From Lepidostoma basale (lineage: Eukaryota; Arthropoda; Insecta; Trichoptera; Lepidostomatidae), in contig JAHDVF020001364.1 of NCBI GenBank assembly GCA_022606425.2, positions 558,001 through 622,000 on the forward strand: a stretch of DNA of 64,000 nt, read 5' to 3'. Shown piece by piece: positions 37,925 to 47,611 of the stretch. Each line of letters starts with the position of its first letter. Positions within the stretch are counted from its first letter, which is position 1. The notes beneath the pieces are model-generated. The model was not told the origin of the DNA. It worked only from the letters and a program-made list of their open reading frames with translations, and did not search any database. The translations under genes were made by a program, and so were the position numbers.

Positions 37925-38597
37925 TCTTCGTCTTCCTAATGTCGAAACATCTCTAATGCGTTCCTGGTATTATGTTGAATGTAACCAAACAAACAAACCA
38001 TCACGCCGTTTCCTCGCAGGGGTAGGCATAGAGAATAGACCGCCACACTACTCTATTCTGGCAAACCTCTCTAGATTTCTCCACATTCATACAACGAGTC
38101 ATACACGCACGTCGATTCCTCCGACATCTAACACGACCAACCTTTAAAATTCGATTAATTTGGTCATACCATGTTTTCCACGGTCTGCCTCGACTTCGTA
38201 TCCCATTTACATCATTAACGTATACTTTCTTAAACATTCTTTCTCCATCCATGGGTTCCATATGTCCGAACCAACGCAGCGATCCTTTCATAATTTTGTT
38301 CATAATACCTTCTTCCGCTCTACATTCCTTTCTTATATCAGCATTTGAGATTCTGTCGTATATCGTTCTAACACACATACGTCTTAGGGACGTCATCTCT
38401 ACCACATTTATTCTGCTCTCATCCTTCTTCTGCCAGTTCCATGCTTCGCTTCCATACATTAGGGTTGGGACCAGAACTCCATTGTTGAATGTATATAATA
38501 TGTTATCTATACTCTATAGATTCCTTAAATATTTATGCTGTTAGTAATGTCTGTTGAGTTAATAAACTGATTTGATTTGATTTGATCTGATCTTCAA
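37925..38597 (+). mobile_element. JB 3' UTR split by a LINE-A insertion
   Basis: The left part (37925-37983) has CTTCCTAATGTCGAAACATC and GCGTTCCTGGTATTATG. The right part (38483-38597) has TATAGATTCCTTAAATATTT and AATAAACTGATTTGATTTGA. TGTTGAATGTA is present at both 37973-37983 and 38483-38493. Confidence 0.88.
37984..38482 (-). mobile_element. LINE-A 3' fragment with 11-bp target duplication
   Basis: Minus-strand ORF 38001-38459 (152 codons): MYGSEAWNWQKKDESRINVV, MRSLRRMC-type block, ECRAEEGIMNKIMKGSLRWF, RGRPWKTWYDQINRILKVGR and VCQNRVVWRSILYAYPCEET. The tail is (GTTT)n type (ACAAACAAACCATCACG). It is flanked by TGTTGAATGTA. Confidence 0.92.
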
Positions 38598-38704
38598 GCA
38601 GCGCATATGGCTTTTTGAACTATATGTTCCAATTTCGTTTGCACTTCGTCGGCTGTCGTCATGATCGCACCGAGATGAACTGTGTTGAAATTAAATATCC
38701 AACA

Positions 38705-39160
38705 GATTATAAGATTAGTATACGAATCTTCTTCTTCTTCAGCCTGTATTGACCGTCCACTCCTGGACGTAGGCCTCCTCTCGCATTTTCCATTCTCTTC
38801 TATCCTGAGCGATCCACATCCAGGCACTTCCCGCACTTCTCCGGACATCGTCGCGCCAACGCATCTGTGGGCGCCCAACTCCACGCTTTGCCGTCCTTGG
38901 CCACCAGCACAGCAGTCGCCTTGTCCACTTTTCATCTGGATCGCGAGCGACATGTCCCGCCCATCGCCACTTGAGGGTTGCGGCCATCTTGAAAACATCG
39001 GAAACCTTTGTCCTGACTCTTATGTCCTCATTTCTGAGTCTGTCCCGTAAACTGATACCCAACATGGCTCTCTCCATTGCTCTCTGATTGACTCTTAGCT
39101 CTTTTGGCACTTTTTTGTGACATTGTGACTGTCTCAATACCTTAAGTGAACACTAGCAGG
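38705..39160 (-). mobile_element. LE LINE C-terminal fragment with (GAA)n tail
   Basis: Minus-strand ORF 38739-39137: RVNQRAMERAMLGISLRDRL, RNEDIRVRTKVSDVFKMAAT, LKWRWAGHVARDPDEKWTRR and GVGRPQMRWRDDVRRSAGSA. It ends in a (GAA)n tail at 38728-38740. It is the same family as 17.6 kb. The chain WAGHxAR...VGRPxxRWxDD is typical of one insect non-LTR group. Confidence 0.85.
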
Positions 39161-39404
39161 ACACAGACATATATACGAATATGAATCGACTGGTATGAAA
39201 TATGATAATAATATCCACTGTGGGACAGTTTCAAATGGAGTCTATTTGCGTGTGTGCTACATCGAAATATTTTACGGAATTTCGCAACGCTATTTCTGTA
39301 GGCAGACGCACCGCCCAGCTAAAACAAACCGATGCTCTAATGCAGAATACAATCCTTGCTGAGTTTCTTGGATAGGCATCTTCTGCTTCTCTCCAAATGG
39401 GCCA

Positions 39405-39748
39405 AAGAATGTGGTTGTTCAATCTATACATGGACAAGTGTATGAAAGAATTAGATGGCTAAACGCCGGTGCGAAAATGAACGATGTGTCCATCAGCTGT
39501 TTGTTATATGCAGACGACGCTGTTTTAATCGCTGACAGCATGGACGATCTACAACTTTGCTTCAGTCGATATATTTCTATTAGCGGTAATGACTTTGAGT
39601 GCACCATTTATTTTGTTTCCAGCTCCAACTCTTCTTCCGATATCTTTCTCCATTCTTCCATCTCTTGAAAACATGCTTCCCAGATAAACAAATTCGGTAA
39701 CTTGCTCTAATTTCTCACCGTTCGCACTTATGTCACAATCAGTGGCGG
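39405..39748. mobile_element. LINE-A copy with internal inversion
   Basis: 39405-39550 (+) encodes LFNLYMDKCMKELDG, then NAGAKMNDVSISCLLYADDA and VLIADSMDDLQ. The very next part of the element (ANRNISTEAKL back to CDISANGEKLEQVTEFVYLG) follows inverted at 39551-39748 (-). A 3' tail scrap (+) is at 39925-39990. The layout resembles a twin-priming inversion. Confidence 0.8.
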
Positions 39749-40216
39749 TACTCCCATAGAAGCCCAGAAGCCCGGCTTGCAAAATAAAATTTGAATCAAA
39801 ACCTCTTTTGGCTTACAGAGGTTCAGCTCTTGTGGCTATTTCTCTTACGTCTGATGGGAACATTGTTGGAAGGTGATTTGGTGGGTTGTTGGTTTATGCG
39901 GGGGCATGATAACTAAGATTTGGGGGTTTTCCTCTCTGTCTACCTCTCTTGAAAAACGGCGTGATGTTTAGTTAGTTAGTTAATTATAAACGAAGCCGTA
40001 AGTTTCAATGACGCGGTTGCAAGCTTAGATGCATTGAGACGTAAGAGTATATTTTGATCTAATAAGTTTATTATAGGAGACGAGAATACTTCGGTTTATT
40101 TACATTTTCTTATAGCGCGAATACCCGAAAACTTCCCGGGCTTTCCAAAGCACTGAATCATAGAGTTTAAATTCAATAGTGAATCTTGTGCGCCAATCAT
40201 ACCCTCGAGACTGTAA

Positions 40217-40290
40217 CGTTATTATTATTATTATTTTACGAAAAAACTCTGTACATCATTACAGCGCGAGCCAAATCGATGTAAAGGGTG
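40217..40290 (-). mobile_element. SINE S tail fragment
   Basis: (ATT)n followed by ACATCATTACAGCGCGAGCC and AAATCGATGTAAAGGG: the terminal module of SINE S, minus strand. Confidence 0.7.
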
Positions 40291-40384
40291 AAAAAAATAA
40301 TATCAAAGGATGGCGGATGGAGGCGGCTTCTAACAATGCGCTAATGGCGGGGTAGCCATTCACATTGAAGTTAAAAAGATGTTC

Positions 40385-40727
40385 TGCTTAATGCTTAATA
40401 AACATAAATCTCCATAGATGGCGTTAGTATGTGGATTATATATAGAGTAATCTTAAAAAGATTAACATATGTAATCAAAATCTTCATAGATGGCACAATT
40501 AAATGACATGTTAAACCTGGCATAGATTTGTAACATATACTTCCAAAAAATTGTCTTACATGGTCATAAAGAAAAGGTGGAATGGGGAATGTTGTAATTA
40601 CATAAAGCGTGCGCTTAACCCAACCAATGACAGGTCATAAGTCCTGTAAACACCTTGATCAACCATATTCAGTTTCCAATTTGCATCTTCGTCTCTACTG
40701 AGATACAATTAAATCATGAATATCAAA
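40385..40727 (-). repeat. X-family repeat, copy 9
   Basis: Minus-strand counterpart of copy 8, with two copies of the ATCT(C/T)CATAGATGGCG block near 40408-40430 and 40480-40495. It then has GGAATGGGGAATGTTGTAAT, AACCCAACCAATGACAGGTC and CAGTTTCCAATTTGCATCTT. A deletion removes the GCGGGTTATC end. Confidence 0.82.
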
Positions 40728-40744
40728 GGAAATATACATAGAAC

Positions 40745-41314
40745 TTTATAAACAGGAATATGCCAGTTATTTCCTTGCTGCCCTTGTAAGGGTATTCACG
40801 TATTCGCCAAAATTGCATCAAAAGGTGTCTATCTATTTTGCAACCTCATTTAAAAGACGAATCGCTTTCAATACAGGAGAACTTCGAAGGGTCTCTGTGC
40901 GGCAATTTGGGGCATAAAATAATATATGCCCCCTTGCTCTGCTATAACTATGGGGAACGTATAGACTTAGTTCTCTCAGTATTCCTGGATTGTAAATACC
41001 TCCGGATAATAGTTTAAAAAAATGCCTACCTAGAAAGATCATTCGACGAGTTTCAAGAGTGTTGAAACCCAACACTCCTGAGAGAAATAGTGAGGGGTAC
41101 AAAAAGGATAATAGTCATACTCCCTGAGGTATAAATATCTTAAAAATCGTTTCTGGATTCTTTCTAGTTCCAAGATGACTGTTCTTTCTCTGGGGTCCCA
41201 AATGATAGAGCAGTACTCCAAGTTACTACGAACCAGCGCTTCATACAGTCGACGAATCGCCGTTGTGTTGGAAAAAGATCTTGCGTTCCGTAGAACAAAA
41301 CCAAGAATTTTGTT
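40745..41314 (-). mobile_element. JC jockey-like LINE C-terminal fragment, frameshifted
   Basis: Minus-strand pieces: ANKILGFVLRNARSFSNTTA, YEALVRSNLEYCSIIWDPRE and LELERIQKRFLRYLYLREYD. After a shift near 41090 it reads MYPSLFLSGVLGFNTLETRR, FLGRHFFKLLSGGIYNPGIL and LRELSLYVPHSYSRARGHIL. It is related to JA/JB but clearly distinct in sequence. Confidence 0.87.
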
Positions 41315-41328
41315 GGCTCGCATGATAA

Positions 41329-42034
41329 CTAACTAACTAACTAACCATCACGCCGTCTCCCCGGAGGGGTAGGCAGAAAGAATGGAACGCCACACTGTTC
41401 TGTCCTGACATACTTCTCTCGCTTCCTCTGCATTCATACATCTTGTCATGCACGCACGCCAATTTCTCCGACTCCTCACGTGTCCGACATTCAATATTTG
41501 ATTGATTTGATCGTGCTACGTTTTCCTCGGCCTTCCTCTATTTCTAGCTCCGTTCACGCCGTTTACATATAACTTCTTTACCATTCTGTCTTCACTCATT
41601 CTTTCCGTGTGTCCAAACCATCTTAATGACCCTTTCCTTATTTTGTTCATAACACTTTCATTCGCACCACATTCATTTCTTATACTTGCATTTGTAGTGA
41701 TGATAGAGTGTATCATATACAGATTTGGCACACATTCGTCTTAGAGATCTCATTTCTACTGCATTTATTCTACTTTCATCCTTCTTTTGCCAGTTCCACG
41801 CTTCACTTCCATACATAAGGGTCGGCACAAGAACACCATTGTGCACTGCCATCTTGGCTTTTTTGGATAGGCTTTTGTTTGCGATGACAACTTTAAGTGC
41901 ACCATTTATTCTGTTGCCTGCCCCAACCCTTCTTTCAATACCTTCTCCACCCTCCCATCCTTTGTAAACATATTTCCTAAATAAACTCTCGCATGGCGAA
42001 CTCAACTCAACTCGAACGCATGGCAAACAACTCT
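41329..42034 (-). mobile_element. LINE-A 3' fragment with 14-bp target duplication
   Basis: Minus strand: RVGAGNRINGALKVVIANKS, LVPTLMYGSEAWNWQKKDES and SECGANESVMNKIRKGSLRW, ending in VWRSILSAYPSGETA and (GTTA)n at 41329-41345. GGCTCGCATGATAA stands at 41315-41328 and 42035-42048. The insert starts with ~50 bp (41986-42034) not seen in other LINE-A copies. Confidence 0.9.
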
Positions 42035-42059
42035 GGCTCGCATGATAATATTGTAATTA

Positions 42060-42335
42060 AAATGTAAAGTTCTCATTTCTACTGCCTTTATTCTACTTTC
42101 ATCCTTCTTTTGCCAGTTCCATGCTTCGCTTCCATGCATAAAGGTCAGTCGAAAAACACCATTGTGCACTGCCATTCTAGCTTTTTTGGATAGGTTTTTG
42201 TTTGCGATGACAACTTTAAGTGCACCATTCACTTTGTTGCCTGCCCCAACCCTTCTTTCAATATCCCTCTCCACTCGCCCATCTTCCATTCTTATATCAG
42301 CATTTGAGATTCTGTCGTATATCGTTTTGGAAAAA
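42060..42335 (-). mobile_element. LINE-A internal fragment, mosaic
   Basis: Minus strand from KTIYDRISNADIRM fused directly to EDGRVERDIERRVGAGNKVN, then LKVVIANKNLSKKARMAVHN and GSEAWNWQKKDESRIKAVEM. The SNADIR segment normally lies downstream, so two pieces are joined out of order. Confidence 0.75.
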
Positions 42336-42667
42336 GACATTTTGGAAATAAGCCTTAGAGACAGAATCAGAAACTATACGCCGAGAGAGAAAAACACAGA
42401 AATTGTCACGTTCAAAATATGCTTTTAAGACATAAAATACATATGTCTCTTTTACAACGAGTAATGCATCCTCGATTGTACTGTAAAGAAAAAAACGGAT
42501 AGTTAATTAAAGACAGATGTTATACGGTGCAAATGTGCAGTGGACTGAAACGGAGGGTCCCTGGTTCGATGCTAGCCGTGTGACCCACCGGTCACACACC
42601 TGTAAATTCAAATGGGAGCGAAAAAAATATTAATTGTATGTTTATTTTGTAGTAGAAATGAGATATA

Positions 42668-43448
42668 ACTAACTAACTAACTAACCATCACCACATTGTT
42701 GTATCCTGACATAACTCTCGCGCCTCTTCCACATTCACACATCGTGACATGCACGCTCGTCGATTGTTCCTACTTCGAACATGGCCGCCTTTCAGTAATT
42801 GATTAATTTGGTCATGCCATGTCTTCCTTGGCCTTCCTCGAATTCTTTTTCCATTCACACTACTTGTATATATTTTTTTAACCATTCTTCCCTCATCCAT
42901 TTGTTCCATATGTCCAAACCATCTTAGTGACCCTTTCTTAATTTTTTTATCACGCATTCATTCGCCTTACATTCATTTCTTCCTTAATCATTAGATATTA
43001 TATTAGTGACCTCATTTCTACGGCATTTATCCTACTTTAATACTTCCTCTGCCAACTCCAAGCTTCACTTTCCATACATAAGGGCTGGCACTAGAACTCC
43101 ATTGTGCACTACCATCTTTGCTTCAGTCGATATATTTCTATTTGCGGTAATCCGCTCCAACCCTTCTTCCGATATCTTTCTCCATTCTTCCACCCCTTGT
43201 AAACATGCTTCCTAGATAAACAAATTCGGTAACCTGCTCTAATTTCTCACCGTTGGCACTTATGTCACAATCCTTCATACATTCTTCCTTTTCAAATACC
43301 ATAACTTTAGACTTTGACAAGTTAATAACAATGTCATACTTATTGCATACATCGTCCATGCTGTCAGCGATTAAAACAGCGTCGTCTGCATATAGTAAAT
43401 AGCTGATGAACATGTTATTCATTTTCGCACCAGCGTTTATGCCATCTA
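42668..43448 (-). mobile_element. LINE-A fragment including YADD
   Basis: Minus strand from NAGAKMNNMFISYLLYADDA and VLIADSMDDVCNKYDIVINL, through VMVFEKEECMKDCDISANGE and EFVYLGSMFTRGGRMEKDIG, to KKGSLRWFGHMEQMDEGRMV and CVNVEEARELCQDTTMW with a (TAAC)n end at 42668. Small deletions break the frame. A 46-bp plus-strand LINE-A scrap (43449-43494) follows and touches the mariner. Confidence 0.87.
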
Positions 43449-43494
43449 ATTAGATATCTTAGAAGAATGTGTGAAAATCTGTGTATGTTATATA

Positions 43495-44774
43495 TTAGGT
43501 CCTTACATATGAAATTGGCGTTTTGCCGTACTGGCAACTTTGATCTCACATATCTTCTCTTTGGTTAGGAATTCCAAATTCAAATTTATACAGCTATTTA
43601 CTCAAGTATTTATGTTTCGAAAATTATAATTCATTTTTTTTTCCTCAATTGTTTTTTTTATTTGCGTCACTCAGTTTACAAAATGGAAAACTTGAAATAT
43701 CGCGTTATTTACGAGTACGAGTTCCACCGTGGCACCAGTGCTGCAGAAACGGCTCGAAGGATTAATGATGTGTATGGCGACGGTGCCGCAAAAGAAAACA
43801 CAGTGCGTTTTTGGTTCCAACGTTTTCGTTCTGGAAATTTCGACCTGCAGAACAAGCCCCGTGGACGGCCGGAGACCAAAGTTGATAATGAAGAATTGAA
43901 GGCTATTGTGGAAGCGGATCCATCGCAAACCACGTCCGAGTTAGCTGCAGGCTGCGGTGTTAGTGATAAAACTGTTTTAATCCACTTGAAGCAAATTGGG
44001 AAGGTGAAAAAGCTTGAAAGGTGGGTACCTCACGAATTGAGTGAAGCAAATCAACAAACGCGCGTTGACTGCTGCGTTGCATTACTCAACCGGCACAATA
44101 ATGAAGGGATTTTGAATCGAATCATTACCTGTGATGAAAAGTGGATCCTGTATGATAATCGGAAGCGCTCATCGCAATGGCTGAACCCTGCCGAACCAGC
44201 CAAACCATGCCCCAAGCGAAAATTGACTCCAAAAAAGTTACTTGTGAGCGTTTGGTGGACTAGTGCTGGTGTCGTTCACTACAGCTTTCTTAAATCTGGC
44301 CAGACGATTACGGCAGATGTCTATTGTCAGCAACTGCAAACCATGATGGAAAAGCTAGCTGCTAAACAACCGAGGCTGGTTAATCGCTCTAGGCCACTGC
44401 TGCTTCATGATAATGCTAGACCACACACTGCACAACAGACGGCTACCAAATTAGGAGAGCTTCAATTGGAATGTCTAAGACATCCACCGTACTCTCCGGA
44501 CCTTGCCCCAATAGATTACTATTTTTTTCGAAATTTGGATAACTTCTTGCAAGGGAAAAAATTCAATGGGGCAGTCCAAACCGACTTCAAAGATTTTATT
44601 GATTCCCATCCGAATGGTTTTTTATTAAAGGGATCGATGAACTACCTATGAGATGGCAAAAGTGCATAGATAGCAATGGTACATACTTTGATTAAATAAA
44701 TATATTATATTTAAAAAAAAATCAACTTTATGTTCCTCCCATACAAAACGCCAATTTCATATGTAAGGACCTAA
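43495..44774 (+). mobile_element. mariner transposon, 1280 bp, with TIRs and TA duplication
   Basis: TIRs of 31 bp begin TTAGGTCCTTACATATGAAA and are identical at both ends (43495-43525 and 44744-44774). TA flanks are at 43493-43494 and 44775-44776. The transposase lies at 43683-44651. Perfect TIRs, clean TA sites and a single coding lesion indicate a recent insertion. The TIR sequence and protein are of the cecropia-type mariner group (recognised from memory). Confidence 0.95.
43683..44651 (+). CDS. mariner transposase, near-complete, C-terminal frameshift
   Basis: 322 codons from the ATG at 43683; upstream in-frame codons begin with TTG inside the 5' UTR and were not used. N-terminal HTH pairs: MENLKYRVIYEYEFHRGTSA with NTVRFWFQRFRSGNFDL, and ELAAGCGVSDKTVLIHLKQI. 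The linker is WVPHELSE. The D,D34D triad is TCDEKW (first D), LLLHDNARPH (second D) and PYSPDLAPIDY (third D, 34 residues after the second). A one-base deletion in the G-run at 44630-44632 puts a stop at 44649. The usual ending (RWQKCIDSNGTYFD) is readable in the next frame up to TAA at 44693-44695. The catalytic core is intact; only the last ~25 residues are altered. AATAAA follows at 44695. Confidence 0.95.
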   Translation: MENLKYRVIYEYEFHRGTSAAETARRINDVYGDGAAKENTVRFWFQRFRSGNFDLQNKPRGRPETKVDNEELKAIVEADPSQTTSELAAGCGVSDKTVLIHLKQIGKVKKLERWVPHELSEANQQTRVDCCVALLNRHNNEGILNRIITCDEKWILYDNRKRSSQWLNPAEPAKPCPKRKLTPKKLLVSVWWTSAGVVHYSFLKSGQTITADVYCQQLQTMMEKLAAKQPRLVNRSRPLLLHDNARPHTAQQTATKLGELQLECLRHPPYSPDLAPIDYYFFRNLDNFLQGKKFNGAVQTDFKDFIDSHPNGFLLKGSMNYL

Positions 44775-44776
44775 TA

Positions 44777-44925
44777 TTTTCATTCGACACTCTATCATAC
44801 ACAGAGTATCTACACATTCGTCTAAGAGATCTCATTTCTACTGCATTTATTCTACTTTCATCCTTCTTTTGCCAGTTCCATGCTTCGCTTCCATACATAA
44901 GGGTCGGTAGAAGCATAGATTTTAT
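44777..44925 (-). mobile_element. LINE-A internal fragment
   Basis: Minus strand: LPTLMYGSEAWNWQKKDESR, INAVEMRSLRRMCRYSVYDR and VSNENI. It directly adjoins the mariner on the right. Confidence 0.85.
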
Positions 44926-44927
44926 CG

Positions 44928-45047
44928 TCACATGAATTCTACACCAGACCAAAGACAGTGTGACAATCACACTATCGCCGCCGGGAATCGAACCCGGGAC
45001 CTTTGGTATGGTAGTCAGAGCTCTAACTACTCTGCCACGATTGTCTT
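44928..45047 (-). mobile_element. tRNA-derived SINE (S family), 5' part
   Basis: Minus strand: A-box-like TGGCAGAGTAGTT, perfect B box GGTTCGATTCC, then GTGTGATTGTCACACTGTCT and TTGGTCTGGTGTAGAATTCA. The head shares GAGCTCTGACT with the 4.1-kb copy. The acceptor stem does not pair, so it is not a functional tRNA gene. Confidence 0.78.
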
Positions 45048-45265
45048 CATAACTTTCTGAACCATTCTTCCTTCATCCATGCGTTACGTATCACACACAT
45101 TGTCCATATCAACGCAGCGATCCTTTCATACTTTCTTCCGCTCTACATACCAACTAACTAACCATCACGCAATTTCCCCGGAGGGGTAGGCAGAGAGGAT
45201 AGATCGCCACAATGCTCTGTCCTGGCTTACTTCTCGGGATTCTTCTACATTCATACATCGTGGAG
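45048..45265 (-). mobile_element. Two LINE-A scraps
   Basis: 45048-45152 matches the CRAEE to HMERM(D)E region with an extra ~15 bp. 45154-45265 is the 3' terminal ~110 bp with a TAAC tail. Both are minus strand. Confidence 0.72.
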
Positions 45266-45650
45266 GAAATTGGAAGAGGCCTATATCCAGCCGTGGAGGG
45301 AAGAAGGCTAGCAAAGAAGAAGAAGAAGAAACCCTATACCGACATATAGCAATGAGACCAGAGCGGATACCACAAGAACGAAGGCTAAAGTGTGGGTGTC
45401 AGAGATGCGGACGCTGAGGATGATAGCAGGAAAGACTCTTCGAGATAGGGTGAGGAACACGGCTATCCGCGAAATCTGCAAGGTGGAAGATATCGTAAGA
45501 TGGGGCAGACAACGCAGAAGATACCGGAGTAGGATGGATCCCTCCAGAATCCCATACATGGTGGCGCATCAGATTCTTGTTGGCTACCGTACCCCCGGAA
45601 GACCGCCAAAGAAATTGAGGGATAGCTGAGAGCCATCTACCAAGGGATGC
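45266..45650 (+). mobile_element. LF LINE fragment and an abutting LINE 3' end
   Basis: 45266-45335 reads GGAAGAGGCCTATATCCAGC and ends in (GAA)n, a 3' terminus of another LINE. 45346-45635 encodes KVWVSEMRTLRMIAGKTLRD, RVRNTAIREICKVEDIVRWG and PYMVAHQILVGYRTPGRPPK, i.e. LF. Confidence 0.8.
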
Positions 45651-46004
45651 CAGCATAACTACAGGAACAGAACAGAACAGAATAAGAATAAAATTGTACA
45701 AGGAGAAAGTCTGGGGAAAACGTGGCACGATCAAATGAATCAAACATTAACTACCATAGAGGAGCCGATGCGTTCACTTGAGAGTCTATGGTTTTAATTC
45801 ATTAAAAGCGACCGGATACCAAAAAAAAAACGAGGAATGAAAAGATTAACTGATATAAAAAAGCGTCGATTGTAATTGGTCCATCAACTGACACAAAATA
45901 AAACTCTTTTTATAAACACCCATTTAAGAGTATCGTAAAATTTTACTACAAGTAGTGTAACAATTTCGAGAAATGAGATATTTTTAAACCCATTCAATGA
46001 AAGA

Positions 46005-46612
46005 AGCGTAAAACTGGCAGAAGAAGGATGAGAGCAGAATAAATGCGGCAGAGATGAGACCCCTTTGATGTATGCGGGAAATATCGATATCTCACAGGAT
46101 TTCAAATGCTGATATTACGAAGTAATGTAGAGCGGCATGTATGGAAACCCTCATGTATGGAAGTGAAGCTTGGAGCTGGCAAAATAATGATGAAAGCAGG
46201 ATAAACGCCGTAGAAATGAGATCACTAAGAAGAATGTGTGGGAAAACGTTGTATGATAGAATACCGAACGATGAAATAAGAGAGAAATGTAAGGCAGATG
46301 ACTGCATCATGGATATAATTAAAAAATGATCCCTGAGATGGTTTGGACATATGGAACGAATGGATGAGAGAAGAATGGTTAAAAAGTCGTACACAAGAGT
46401 GGAAAAAGAAGCCGAGGACGACCGAGGAAAACATGGCATGGCCAAATTAATCAATTACTAAAAGGCGGCCACATTCGAAGTCGGAATAATCGACGTGCGT
46501 GCATGGCACGATGTATGAATGTAGAGGAATCCCGAGAGGTATGCCAGGACAGAGCATTGTGGCAATCCATCCTCTCTGCCTACACCTCCGAAATAATGGC
46601 GTGACGCCTTGT
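46005..46612 (+). mobile_element. Two adjoining LINE-A 3' fragments
   Basis: 46005-46137 is a degenerate KLAEEG(W)..SNADITK piece of the ECRAEE subfamily. 46138-46612 belongs to the KCKADD subfamily: LMYGSEAWSWQNNDESRINA, RRMCGKTLYDRIPNDEIREK, then a stop after DIIKK. It continues in other frames to CQDRALWQSILSAYTSEIMA. The GTTA tail is missing; an LF piece follows at once. Confidence 0.82.
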
Positions 46613-46800
46613 TAGCCATGTCTTTGTTTTCCATATTGTGGATTTTAGAGCACCAGAGATTGCAGCTGCCTTGTTTACTTGGGCTTGTATTTCTTCCCGC
46701 AGATCAGCTCCTCCCACCAGGTCTATATGCCTAGATACTTGAAGGTCCTGACCTGTTATATGAGTTGATTTTCTATAACCAAGTTACATGTTTTGGATCG
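46613..46800 (-). mobile_element. LF LINE internal fragment
   Basis: Minus strand: VIENQLI, LQVSRHIDLVGGADLREEIQ and AQVNKAAAISGALKSTIW. It is collinear with 63.60-63.75 kb of the longer LF copy, but the KYLG codons are changed by an indel. Confidence 0.8.
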
Positions 46801-46841
46801 GTCACTTATATTACTAAATTGAAATCATGTTATGTAATAAA

Positions 46842-47009
46842 GTGGAAGGGGTATAATTAAGAATGAGGAGAAGGGAGATATAACGGGAACATATCTAGTG
46901 GAAGGGGTTTAATTAAGATTAAGGAGAGGGGAGATGTAACAGGAACATATCGAGTGGAAGGGGTATAATTAAGATTGAGGAGACGGGAGATGTAACGGGA
47001 ACATATCGA
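46842..47009 (+). repeat. 56-bp minisatellite, three units
   Basis: Units start at 46842, 46898 and 46954. Each has GTGGAAGGGGTATAATTAAG, then a GAGGAGAGGGGAGAT block and ACGGGAACATATCGA. A single inverted unit lies near 47095-47130 and two more units at 48982-49080. Confidence 0.9.
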
Positions 47010-47094
47010 GCATAGAAATTGAATTTAAATTGAATTGGTTATTTATTATATTACCATTATTTTTAGTGGCTTTTTTAATTTCTAACATTTATTT

Positions 47095-47165
47095 CTCCCC
47101 TCTCCTCGATCTTAATTATACCCCTTCTACACGAGAAATATGTCAGGAAATGGCGTGATGGTTAG
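47095..47165 (+). repeat. Inverted minisatellite unit joined to a LINE-A-like terminus
   Basis: CTCCTCGATCTTAATTATAC then CACGAGAAATATGTCAGGAA and ATGGCGTGATGGTTAG. The same junction, inverted, occurs at 48950-49010. The minisatellite and a shortened LINE-A 3' end thus form one recurring unit. Confidence 0.65.
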
Positions 47166-47404
47166 TCAGCCCATTCTTATATGTATTCGTCATATATGTG
47201 GCACAATTGACCAATGTGACCATAAAACGTAATGGGATATTTAAACTTTGATTTAATGGTCTTAAATGTTTATATAAAAACGTTTTACATAGAATGTAAA
47301 TCACTAAATACACTCTCTTTCAACCCATTACAACAGGTCTTCAGAGATGACTCAATATGGACTACATTGGAGAAAAAATACGAAGAAACAAACGCTTCAA
47401 AATA

Positions 47405-47510
47405 TCACCAGACGCTTCAAAATATCAAGGATAGAGTAGTGTGGCGGTCCATTCTCTCTGCCTACCCCTACGGTGAAACGGCGTGATGGTTTGTTGTTGT
47501 TGTTGTTGAT
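47405..47510 (+). mobile_element. LINE-A 3' tail fragment ((GTT)n tail)
   Basis: AAGGATAGAGTAGTGTGGCG, CCATTCTCTCTGCCTACCCC and ACGGCGTGATGGTTTGTTGT. The GTT-rich tail marks the same subfamily as 34.0-34.9 kb. Confidence 0.8.
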
Positions 47511-47611
47511 GCAATATTAGTTTTTCTGGTTCCAAAAATGGCGGAAATTTGTTCAAAATAAAGATATTTCGAAGCGTTTGTTACTTGGTATTTTTTTCCT
47601 CCAATGTGGTC

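Noticed and set aside
42540..42630. Another tRNA-like B box (GGTTCGATGCT)
   Set aside because: Two mismatches in the B box, no A box at a suitable distance and no pairing stems; too weak to call.
44935..45045. Possible genuine tRNA gene (perfect B box)
   Set aside because: The acceptor stem does not pair, and the sequence continues directly into the SINE S body shared with other copies.
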